Source of the DNA: Apodemus sylvaticus
Lineage: Eukaryota; Chordata; Mammalia; Rodentia; Muridae
Assembly (NCBI RefSeq): GCF_947179515.1
Contig: NC_067473.1
Location: 73,241,719 to 73,305,718, forward strand
Reading direction: 5' to 3'
DNA length: 64,000 bases
Shown: piece by piece, positions 22,813-31,553 of the stretch
Position numbering within the stretch: position 1 is the stretch's first letter
How the letters are laid out: every line of letters starts with the position of its first letter
Program-made: the position numbers and the translations under genes
The notes under the pieces: generated by a model
What the model saw: the letters and a program-made list of their open reading frames with translations, nothing else
What the model was told of the DNA's origin: nothing
Databases searched by the model: none

Positions 22813-22884
22813 AGGGGGCACCTGGATTTGAACCAGGGACCTCTTGATCTGCAGTCAAATGCTCTACCCCTGAGCTATACCCCC
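22813..22884 (-). tRNA. tRNA-Cys (anticodon GCA), pair B second
   Basis: Identical over 72 nt to the gene at 11603, with a TTTTT terminator at the same distance (22796-22800) and anticodon at 22850-22852. Flanks match copy A on both sides, including CACGGGCACTCAGGACCTGC upstream in the tRNA's sense. Confidence 0.96.
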
Positions 22885-23253
22885 ACCTATACATTAATGT
22901 CTCACGGGCACTCAGGACCTGCATGGCCACTCCCAGGCTGCTAACATCTGACGTGCACTTGCCAGTGCTCTGTCATCATCTGCTTCCTCCTGTGAGGCCC
23001 AGCCCTGAGCTGCCTCTGCACATCTGACTGTCATGTCCTCATGAATGACTATTATTTCCAGGTCTTAATTCTAGCTGAGGCAAGGACATTAATTCAGGTG
23101 ACCTCAGGTGGTGCTGCTTCAGCCTCCTTCAGTCCAACTAAAGGAGACATCTATAAACACAATGGCTGCTTTGCTGACCTTTACAGGTGAGTTCAAGGCA
23201 GGATTTGATAGAATAGAAAGTTCTCTGTTCCCTGAGGAGAACTCCTTGGTTAG
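22885..23253. other. tRNA flank shared with copy A; no gene
   Basis: Continues the duplicated block up to the ERVL junction; the first 200 bp match 11675-11880 closely, the rest more loosely. Confidence 0.7.
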
Positions 23254-23722
23254 TGTATTAGTGAGGGTTCTCTAGAATCACAGAATGCATCGGTAGTCTC
23301 TATATAGTTAGGGAATTTGTTGACGGCTTACAGGCTTTAGTCCAACTCCCCAACAATGGTCAACAGCAGCTGTGAATGGAAGTCCAAGGATCTAGCAGTT
23401 GCCAGTCCCATGAGGCAAGCAGGTGAGGAAGAGAGAGTGAGTCTTCCTTTTTCCAATGTCCTTAAGTAGGACTCCAGCATAGGATGTGGCCCAGATTAAA
23501 GGCGTACTGGCACATGCCTTTAATCCTAGATGACCTTGAACTCAAAGATCTCCTTGTCTTCTGAAACTCATAGCCACTATGCTTCAAGATCTCCATGCCA
23601 AGATTCAGGTCAGAAAGTTGTATTTCTGAGCATCCAGATTAGGATCATAGGTGAGCCTTCCAATTCTGGATTGTAGTTCATTCCAGACATAGTCAGGTTG
23701 ACAACCAGGAATAGCCACTACA
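23254..23722 (-). mobile_element. ERVL (MT2-type) LTR, 3' LTR of the ERVL fragment
   Basis: A 469-bp LTR in reverse orientation. Read on the minus strand it begins TGTAGTGGCTATTCCTGGTT and ends GAGAACCCTCACTAATACA, giving TG...CA ends. A purine-rich tract (GGGGTGGAT) lies just inside on the internal side, as expected for the polypurine tract of a 3' LTR. The outer edge coincides exactly with the point where homology to duplication copy A stops. It is about 80-85% similar by eye to the LTR at 60044-60488. Confidence 0.88.
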
Positions 23723-23977
23723 ATCCACCCCTTGTCAACTTGACACAAATACTATCTCATGTTCACATGAAACAATAATAACATGGTTATGAATATGCCT
23801 AACATGATATAACTATTCCTCATACAATCATAAATGCATTTGTCAATTTACAATGGGGCAATGTCCCTTGGGAACATTCCTTTAGTGTCTCAATTTAAAT
23901 ACCAATTGATGTTAAAGAAATTGGAAGAAAGACAAATGTATCAACAAAATAAGACAGAAGCATTCATATTACTTTAT

Positions 23978-24198
23978 TGATTGCTTGATTGCTTGATTTT
24001 GGTTTTTTTTCTCAGACAGGGTTTCTCTGTATGGCCCTGGCTGTCCTGGAACTTACTCTGTAGACCAGGCTGACCTCTAACTCAGAAATTCTCCTGACTC
24101 TGCCTCCCAGAGTGCTGGGATTACAGGTGTGAGCCACCACTGCCCGGCTTCATTTCGATGGCATGGGTTATCATCCCACTGCTGCCACATCCCTGGTC
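23978..24198 (-). mobile_element. B1 SINE with 50-nt 5' extension and 14-bp target-site duplication
   Basis: A B1 element in reverse orientation (24015-24148, head at GCCGGGCAG) with its A-rich tail at 23978-24014. The direct repeats TCATATTACTTTAT (23964-23977 and 24199-24212) lie 50 nt beyond the B1 head, not at it. The extra 24149-24198 therefore entered together with the B1. The second ERVL copy in this window has the empty site at about 60750, confirming the insert limits. Confidence 0.9.
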
Positions 24199-24730
24199 TC
24201 ATATTACTTTATAATCCTCATTTTTGTAATTAATTACATGGCCTTTGCTGTTATTTATAACTACCTTCCTCTACTACCCTTCAACCTCGGCAAGCACCTC
24301 AGCAGGTCTTGGCTCTTTTCCTGAAGGGTTGACCCATACTTTCATTCCTGATAGTTCTGCATCCATTGTCATCCTGCTTGGATTAGGCTGTTGTAGTTTC
24401 CCATTGACTTTAATCACAGGACACGATAGTACTCAGAGACTCCCTAAGGGATCTCCTGCACTCCAAAGACAATCCTGCTTGCCTCCATTGTGGAGAGGCA
24501 ATCCAATTTCCCCATGGTAGTCTGGATCTATCACTCCTTCTAACACTGTTACTCCTTTCTTAGCCTGTTGGTTTAAGGGCATTAGAAGCCCAAAATGGCC
24601 AGGGGGGATGTCTGAGCTTCCAGATCAATGGAATGTTTGTTTGGCTCCTGGTAGGAGCACTCACCCCTCTGGAACCAAAACTTCTAGGCCAGCAGAACCT
24701 AAATTTGTGGGGACATGAAGCAAAATTTTC

Positions 24731-25345
24731 CTAGAGGGACACTAGGAGTGATAGTGAGTGCACCCTTGGATTGCTGGACCCATGGATCCTGGATATGGGA
24801 GAAACTGTAACATATATTGAACACTGATTCAAAGCATATACTGCCTTCTGAAGAAGGCAGACCCATGCATGTCTTCTGCCCCACAACCCCATGGTGTTGC
24901 CACCTAATTGGCACTGTAACTGTGTCTTCAAAAGGCCATTCCATCTTTCTATCAGACCAGCTGCTTCAGGATGATGGGAACATGGTAAGACTAGTGAATT
25001 CCGTGACTGTGGGCCCACTGTCACACTTGTCTGGCTATGAAATGAGTCCCTCTATCAGAAGCAATACTGTGTGGAATACTATGACAATAGGATAAGGCAT
25101 TCTGTGAGTCCATCGGTGGTGGATTTGACAGAAGCATTACGTGTAGGAAAGGCAAATCCATAACTATAATAAGTATCTACTCCAGTAAGAACAAAACATT
25201 GCCCTTTCCATGAGGGAACTGGTCCAATTTAGTCAACCTGCCACCAGGTTGCTGGTTGGTCACCTCGAGGAATGGTGCCATATCTAGGGCTCAGAGTTGG
25301 TTTCTGCTGTTGGCAGATCTGGCATTCAGCAGCAGCTGTAGCCAG
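24731..25345 (-). pseudogene. ERVL integrase core, decayed
   Basis: The part containing the catalytic glutamate (HHPEAAGLIERWNG) is open over 97 codons at 24731-25024. Upstream sequence encoding the two catalytic aspartates is recognisable by alignment to 61514-61775 but has stops and frame shifts. Would have inserted viral cDNA; not functional here. Confidence 0.8.
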
Positions 25346-25346
25346 G

Positions 25347-25741
25347 TGTCTTAGTCAGGGTTTCTATGCACAAACATCATGACCAAGAAGCAAGTTGGGG
25401 AAGAAAGGGTTTATTCCGCTTACACTTCCACACAGCTGTTCATCACCATAGGAAGTCAGGACTGGAACTCAAGCAGATCAGGAAGCAGGAGCTGATGCAG
25501 AAGCCATGGAGGGATGTTACTTACTGGCTTGCTTCCCCTGGCTTGCTCAGCCTGCTCTCTTATAGAACCCAAGAGCACCAGCCCAGAGATGGGACCACCC
25601 ACCAGGGTCCCTCCCCACTTGATCACTAATTGAGAAAATGCCCCACAGCTGGATCTCATGGAGGCACTTTTCCAAATGAAGCTCCTCTCTCTGTGATAAC
25701 ACCAGCCTGTGTCAAGTTGATATACAAAATCAGCCAGTACA
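25347..25741 (-). mobile_element. MaLR (ORR1/MT-type) LTR nested in the ERVL
   Basis: A 395-bp LTR in reverse orientation from TGTCTTAGTCAGGG to CAGCCAGTACA. Comparison with the uninterrupted ERVL near 61900 fixes the ends: the host reads GCCAGGTCAGCC there, and here CCAGG and ACAGG flank the LTR, a 5-bp target duplication with one later change. A very similar LTR lies at 52565-52962. Subfamily not assigned. Confidence 0.9.
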
Positions 25742-26111
25742 ACAGGTCAGCCTTGGTGAATGTAAGTCCATGTTGCTGAGCCCAAGCATAACCTCTGACT
25801 CAGCCACCATGGTGGCCACTTTGTTCATGTGCCCATTGGGCAATGACAGGGATGGCTGGGAAAAGAAGGCTGACAGTCCACGGAAAGGGTCATCCAATCC
25901 ACTTGATTACTGAACTCCTCCTCAGCTGAAGTCACCTTTGGTGAGCATTTACATGGGACACAAATATTTTCACATCCTTTGCCCATTTGGAGAGATCTAT
26001 CCACATACTTCTTCCCCAGGTGTCTTTTTCACCAATTTTCTAATTGTGATCTTTCCACGTTCTTGACCATCCAGCCAATTCATTGGCTACAGTCCATGAG
26101 TCAGTGAACAA

Positions 26112-26483
26112 TCATACATATGGGCATTTCTTCTTCCAAACAAATGGTAATTCCACATGTACTGCCCAAAGTTCTGCCCACTGTGAAGATTTTTCTTCAT
26201 TTGTATCTTTCAGTGTTGTCAGAGAAAGGGGTTGTAATGCTGCAGCTGTCCACTTCTGGGTGGTGCCTGTGTAATGGGCAGAGTGATCAGTAAACCAGGT
26301 CCTAGTCTTCTCTTCTTCAGTCAGGCTATCATAGAGAAGACCCCATGAGGCTATAGGTGCATGCTTGGCAGCAGATGGCATTGTAACAGGAGTAGAAACC
26401 ATAGCAGCTTCTTCATGTAACTTGCTTGTGCCATCAGGAATTGCTCTATACCAATTACATATATACATATATACCACTTCCAT
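26112..26483 (-). pseudogene. ERVL RNase H fragment
   Basis: A 123-codon frame with the RNase H signature WFTDHSAHYTGT followed by SSQWAELWAVH. The glycine after the first catalytic Asp is replaced by His compared with the copy at 62267-62620, so activity would be doubtful even without the other breaks. Confidence 0.82.
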
Positions 26484-26598
26484 TTGATAATAGACTGCTG
26501 CTGTGTATGTCCTACTTTATGACTTAGAGGGTCTGATAACACCCAGCTCATCATGGGCAGTTCAGGTAGCATAGTAATTTGGTGTCCTATTATCAAAC

Positions 26599-27469
26599 AT
26601 TCTCTAGGACAGACAAATACAAAATTCCTACTTAATAACCAAGTCATAGATATGATGAAAGTGAGTCTGGAGACCATAATCACTGAAGCTTGATATAGAA
26701 CAGTGGTTGATAACATATAACCAGCCGGTGTCAGAGCCTTTGGGGCATGGCTTGATTGACATAAAGTTCTTGAGTGTTGCTCTTGAACCCAGGCAGACTC
26801 CCTCATTAATGCAGGTCTTAACACTGTTTCACCCAAGGGTATAGTATACATGGTGATGCTTGATCTCCAATGAGTTAGAGGACCTGACCTGCCTCCTGCA
26901 GACCGGACTCTATCAGGTTTATATTTACCATGTCCTTCCCCATATACCTACCCTAGGACATGCAGAATCCCTCCATGCCTAGCAGGCTGCAGCCTTGGGT
27001 ACTTAGTGTAGTGAGAATTTTGGTTTCTTACCAAAGAATTCCAAAATATTTTTTATGTGAATATGTGTTTGTTTTAATCCAGATGTGGGATCTGGAGCTA
27101 CTTCACCCTGTCCACAGCTACTAAATATAATTGTCTCAGGTTCTAGGAGGGGCTTGGTATTGGACAGCTGCAGAGAGTTTATGTTTGGAATTCTGGGGAG
27201 TCTTCGGAGCCTACAAATATGTGAGCTCAGAGAGGGCCTGCAGTGGCTGCTCCCCTAGCTGCTGCTGGTTTGTGCTGTTGCTTTTGCTATTGCTGGTGTG
27301 CTGGTTACAGATATTCTGGTTAAAATTATTATTTTTGTTTCCAAGGAATTAGATGGCCCTAATCATCTGGGAGTAGTAAAAAGAGTCTATTTGCCTTTCC
27401 TCCTAACTTTGTTTCCTAAATACTCTTTGGGGGTTAGAAGGGATTGGTCAAGAAAAGCATGCCTACAAG
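26599..27469 (+). mobile_element. ERVK-like LTR in duplication copy B
   Basis: Homologous to 12017-12950. The promoter region has CTACAAATATG where copy A has a TATA box, so the TATA is damaged. The LTR runs up to a primer-binding-site-like sequence at 27470 and is followed by gag-like sequence. Its 5' part joins the ERVL fragment at 26598/26599. Confidence 0.6.
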
Positions 27470-27487
27470 TGGTGCCAAATGTGGGGA
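27470..27487 (+). other. Retroviral primer-binding-site-like sequence
   Basis: TGGTGCCAAATGTGGGGA resembles a primer-binding site complementary to the 3' end of a lysine tRNA, with a few changes. It is placed immediately after the LTR, where minus-strand DNA synthesis of a retrovirus would start. Family usage of Lys tRNA primers fits class II ERVs. Confidence 0.55.
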
Positions 27488-27626
27488 TTGCCATAATGCA
27501 AATCTGATTTCTATTGCTGTAGAGGGGATGGCAGGGTAAAATGAGATGAATATTCTTATTTAGGATGTTTCAAAACAGTGTTGCGACTGTTAGGTACTCT
27601 CCCACTTTTCTCCCAGCAGGGATTTT

Positions 27627-27793
27627 TTTCTTTTTCTTTTTTCTTTTTGTTTTTTTGAGACAGGGTTTCTCTGTGTAGCCCTGGCTGTCCTGGAACTAAC
27701 TCTGTACACCAGGCTGGCCTCAAACTCAGAAATCCACCTGCCTCTGCCTCCCAAGTAAGTGCTCGGATTAAAGTCATGCACCACCACCGCCAT
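27627..27793 (-). mobile_element. B1 SINE, minus, with 10-bp target-site duplication
   Basis: Reverse-oriented B1 (GAGACAGGGTTTCTCTGTG ... CACCACC) with an A-rich tail on the left. It is flanked by CAGGGATTTT at 27617-27626 and 27794-27803. It lies inside the leader of the ERVK-like element. Unlike the B1 at 24 kb, the duplication abuts the B1 head directly. Confidence 0.93.
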
Positions 27794-27829
27794 CAGGGAT
27801 TTTCTATCTTTTCTCCTTTTTCCTATATT

Positions 27830-28845
27830 ATGTATCAAAAAGGTTGGGAGAATAGATCAACAATTGGAAAAGTTGTTACTGGACATGGAGGGGTCTGAGA
27901 AACAAAAACTGGATCAAATAGGAAAAAACAGTAGGGTCATCCTATTCTCTCATTTTTGAAAGGGTTGCAGAATTGGCTCTGTAACTGAGAGGTTACGGTA
28001 GAGGTTGAAGCAATTGAGAAGTGAGAATCATCAGAAAAATGGAATAAAAAGGTTAAGAGCTGGTGACTTCAAACAGGAGCTTCCAGCAGGATGAGAGAAG
28101 AAAACAGACTTCTCTAGAAGGCAGATTGCTGTCCCACCCTTTGCTGTACACTTTGTGTATGTTTCAAATCCCAGCAGTCCCTGAGTGGGACAAGGAACTG
28201 GAAAGATAATGAGCCCATGCAGGATGCTAGAGTTAAAAAGAAACAGTCCATGTCAAGAGAAAGTGTTAATCTTGAGCCAAGAGCAGCAACAGAGCATTGC
28301 CCTGGAATAATGAAATAGTCATCAGTTTTCCCAGTAATTGTACAGCACATGCCTGCTAATGATTCTGATCTATGATGAGAAAATGTGATGCCAAATAGAA
28401 ATGATAGATTTTAGGCTTTTTAAAGAGGCTATTATTTCCTACAGAATGCTTTCCCCTTATGTTAAACAAATATTAAGTAACTGGGCTACTCAAAATAGAG
28501 TTATTCCCCAAGGCCTAAAATGGTTGTAACAGCTGTTCTAGAGGCTAGTCAGAAGTTACAATGGTTAATGTGGAAGATAGAAGAAGCAGTGAATATTGAA
28601 CAATGAAATAGAGCAAGAAGAAAGAATATCGCTAAAGATCAATTGCTTGGTGAAGGGCAGTATTCTGACTTACAAGAACAAATTCAATTTGATGATGCCA
28701 TTATAGAACAATGTCACTTGGTAACTTGATGAGCTTGGGACAAAGCCGAGGAGCCCAGGCAAAGACCTACTACATTCACTAAGATTATACAAGGTTCTGA
28801 GGGAGGCCTTCACAAATTTCTTGTAAAGATGCTAAAACCTTTCCC
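27830..28845 (+). pseudogene. ERVK gag-like remnant
   Basis: Downstream of the LTR, primer site and B1, the plus strand encodes decayed matrix/capsid-like gag in short pieces. The clearest is about 28480-28850, with capsid-type words such as QLLGEGQYSD, LQEQIQFDDAI and RPTTFTKIIQGSEGG. In-frame stops and frame changes are frequent. Similarity to betaretrovirus-like class II gag is recognised by eye only. No pol follows; an L1 begins soon after. Confidence 0.55.
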
Positions 28846-29039
28846 GGTTTCCCCCTCCCTGAAAACCCCCAACCCCTCCTCTCATCCCCTGCCTCCAGTA
28901 TATGCCCCTCCACCCAACCCACTCCCCTTCTCAATTTCCCTTTGTTGGTGGCATCTATTGAGCCTTCACAGGACCAAGGATCTCAAAGAGGAGATTCTAT
29001 TAACTATTTAGGTTATAAAACAAGTTTAAAAATTCAACC
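28846..29039. other. C-rich spacer before the L1
   Basis: CCCC- and CTCC-rich sequence (28850-28940) then a short AT-richer piece to the L1 start. Origin unclear. Confidence 0.4.
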
Positions 29040-29484
29040 AAGGGCACCATCCACCATCTTCACTCCTGGATGGACCAGACAGGCAACACCAGGTACACAG
29101 AGATGTCCCGAGTTTAACATCGCTCAGGACACAGCCTGCTAGGCTTCTGCCTGTGCCCAAGGCCTGGCAGCTCTGCGGGCCATCTGTGTGCCAGTCCTGT
29201 CCTGGGCCATTTGCCCTGAAGAATGATTGGCACTTGGAAAGGGTCCCCGCAGCATCTGCCATCTTCACTCCTGGATGGACCAGACAGGCAACACCAGGTA
29301 CATAGAGACAACATGAATATAACATTGCTTGGGGCAAGGCACACCAGGGCTCCAATGGCACCCAAGAATAAGGCAGCACATTTGCAATCTGTTCCAGGGG
29401 AAATCCAGTCATCCAGTGGTGCAGAAATAGCCTTATAGACTCACAGGAGGTTCAAGCACCAGCCAGTGACAACAGGACCAACTA

Positions 29485-30710
29485 ATGCCAGAGAAAACCA
29501 GATGGCATAGGAACGTTACTAAGAGAAATCAAGGCAATATGGCAGCATTCGAACCCAAATTGTCCAACAACAGCAAGTCCTGGATACCCCAACACAACAG
29601 AAAAACAAGATTTGGATTTAAAATCACTGGTCATGATGCTGTTAGAGGAACACAAAAAGGACATAAATAAATCTCTTAAAGAAATACAGGAGAACATGAA
29701 TCAAATACTAGAAGCCCTTACAAAGGAAACACAAAAATAATTTAAAGAAATTCAGGAGAATATGGGCCAACAGATAAAAGCTAATAAAGAGGAAATGCAA
29801 AAAAAAATCACTTAAAGAAATACAGGAGAACTTGGGTAACAGTCAGAAACCATGAAAGAGGAAACACAAAAATCACTTAAAGAATTACAGGAAAACATAA
29901 ACAACAGACTAAGGTCATGAAAGAGGAAACACAAAAATCTCTTAAAGAATTAGAGGAAAACACAAACAAGCAAATGATGGAACTGAGCAAAAACTTCCAG
30001 GATCTAAAAACAGAAGTAGAAGCAACTAAGAAATCACAAAAGGAATCAATTTTGGAGATAGAAAACCTTGGGAAGAAATCAGGGGTCATAGATGCAAATA
30101 TCAACAACAGAATACAAGAGATAGAAGAAAGAATCTCAGATGCCGAAGATACTATAGAAAGCATTGATTCAACAGTCAAAGAAAATGCAAAATGCAAAAA
30201 GCTTGTAACACAAAACATCCAGGAAATCCAGGACACAATGAGAAGACGAAGCCTAAGGATTATAGGTACAGATGAGAGTGAAGATTTACAACTTAAAGGG
30301 CCAGCGAATATCTTCAACAAAATTCTGGAAGAAAACTTCCCTAACCTAAAGATAGAGATACCCATGAATATACATACAAGAAGCCTACAAAACCCCAAAC
30401 AGACTGGACTGGAACAGAAATACCTCCCATCACATAATAATCAAAGCCCCAATTGTGCTAAACAAAGAAAGATTAAAGGCAGTAAGAGCATAATTACACC
30501 AGACTTCTCACCAGAGACCATGAAAGTTAGAAGATCCTGGGCAGATCTCATGCAGACTCTAAGAGAACACAAATGTCAGCCAAGACTACTATACCCAGCA
30601 AAACTCTCAATCACCATCAATAGATGGAGAAACTAAGATATTCCATGATAAAACCAAATTTACACAATATCTTTCCACAAACCCAGCCCTACAAAGGAAA
30701 ATAAGTGGAA
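29485..30710 (+). pseudogene. L1 ORF1, frameshifted
   Basis: ORF1p-like sequence. The N-terminal coiled-coil part contains about four tandem 66-bp units (about 29690-29960, words GAAACACAAAAAT, CTTAAAGAA and CAGGAGAA) with stops. The region 29917-30636 is open for 239 codons (coiled coil, LRIIGTDESEDLQ, ITPDFSPETMKVRRSW). A one-base insertion near 30625 ends the frame early relative to the L1 at 19.4 kb. Confidence 0.88.
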
Positions 30711-30839
30711 AATGCAAACACAAGGAAGGAAAGCATACCCTGGAAAAAGCAAGATAGTAACTGTCTTTCATCAAACCCAAAAGAAAATAACCACTCAAAC
30801 ATAAAAATAACATCAAAAATAACAGGAAGTAATAATCAC

Positions 30840-31186
30840 TATTCCTTAATATCTCTTAACATCAATGGACTCAATTCCCCAATAAAAAGACATAGAATAA
30901 CAGACTGGATATGTAAACAGGACCCTACATTTTGCTGATTAACGGTAACACACTTCAGTGTTAAAGACAAACACCATCTCAGAGTAAAAGGCTGGAAAAC
31001 AATTTTATAAGCAAATGGTCTCAGGAAACAAGCCAGAGTAACCATTCTAATATTAGATAAAATTAACTTTCAACCTAAAGTCATCAAAAGAGACATGGAA
31101 GGACACTTCTTACTGGTCAAATGAAAAATCCACCAAGAGGAACTCTCAATTCTGAACATCTATGATCCAAATTCAATGGCACCCTC

Positions 31187-31218
<32 letters not shown>

Positions 31219-31553
31219 CTTTACTAAAGCTCAAAGCACACATTGCACCTAGCACAATAATTGTGGGTGACTTCAACACTCCACTTTCCTCAATGGACTG
31301 ATCAGGAAAACAGAAACTAAACAGGGACACAATGAAATTAATTGAAGCTTTGGACCAATTGGATTTAACAGATATATATATAGAACATTTAATCCTAAAG
31401 CAAAAGAATATACCTTTTTCTCAGCACCTCATGGTACCTTCTCCAAAATTGACCATATAAATAGTCACAAGACAGACCTCAACAGATATAAGAAGATTGA
31501 ACTAATCCCATGCCTCCTATCAGATCACTATGGAGTAAGAGTGGTCTTCATTG
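30840..31553 (+). pseudogene. L1 ORF2 endonuclease part, truncated
   Basis: Starts with the endonuclease N-terminus (SLNINGLNSPIKRHRI) but meets a stop within 35 codons. It contains a 26-base A-run (31193-31218) where the L1 at 18.9 kb has only AAAAGAAA, which breaks the frame again. Ends at the L1/L1 junction. Confidence 0.85.
31193..31218. repeat. (A)26 run inside L1 ORF2
   Basis: Homopolymer expansion at an internal position of the element, not a 3' tail, judged by L1 ORF2 sequence continuing on both sides. Confidence 0.9.

Larger units (their letters stand above)
23723..26598 (-). mobile_element. ERVL internal region, 5'-deleted, with nested B1 and MaLR
   Basis: Minus-strand pol-derived sequence of a class III (MERVL-like) ERV, colinear with 60489-62748. 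Recognisable parts: a dUTPase-like remnant (about 24300-24600), integrase catalytic region (24731-25345 with the HHPEAAGLIERWNG motif), integrase zinc-binding end (25745-25990) and RNase H (26112-26483). The RT, gag, 5' LTR and target-site repeat are missing on the right, where it abuts duplicated host sequence. All frames are broken. No env-like sequence is present, as is usual for ERVL. Confidence 0.88.
21845..27490. repeat. Segmental duplication, copy B (interrupted by ERVL)
   Basis: Counterpart of 10630-12960. The left part 21845-23253 holds two tRNA-Cys genes at almost the same spacing as in copy A (961 against 962 bp). The right part 26599-27490 continues the homology through the ERVK-like LTR. 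The intervening 23254-26598 is an ERVL fragment absent from copy A. The ordering implied is: duplication, then ERVL insertion in B, then B1 and MaLR insertions into that ERVL. Confidence 0.88.
29040..31553 (+). mobile_element. L1 5' half, plus strand (monomers, ORF1, start of ORF2)
   Basis: LINE-1 beginning with about two tandem 5'-UTR monomers. The segment starting ACCATCTTCACTCCTGGATG at about 29055 recurs about 199 bp later near 29255. Then come ORF1 (29485-30710) and the first part of ORF2 (from about 30840). It ends abruptly at about 31553 within ORF2, where a minus-strand L1 begins. It has its own 5' end but no 3' end or A-tail, so it is not a normal 5'-truncated insertion. Confidence 0.9.
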
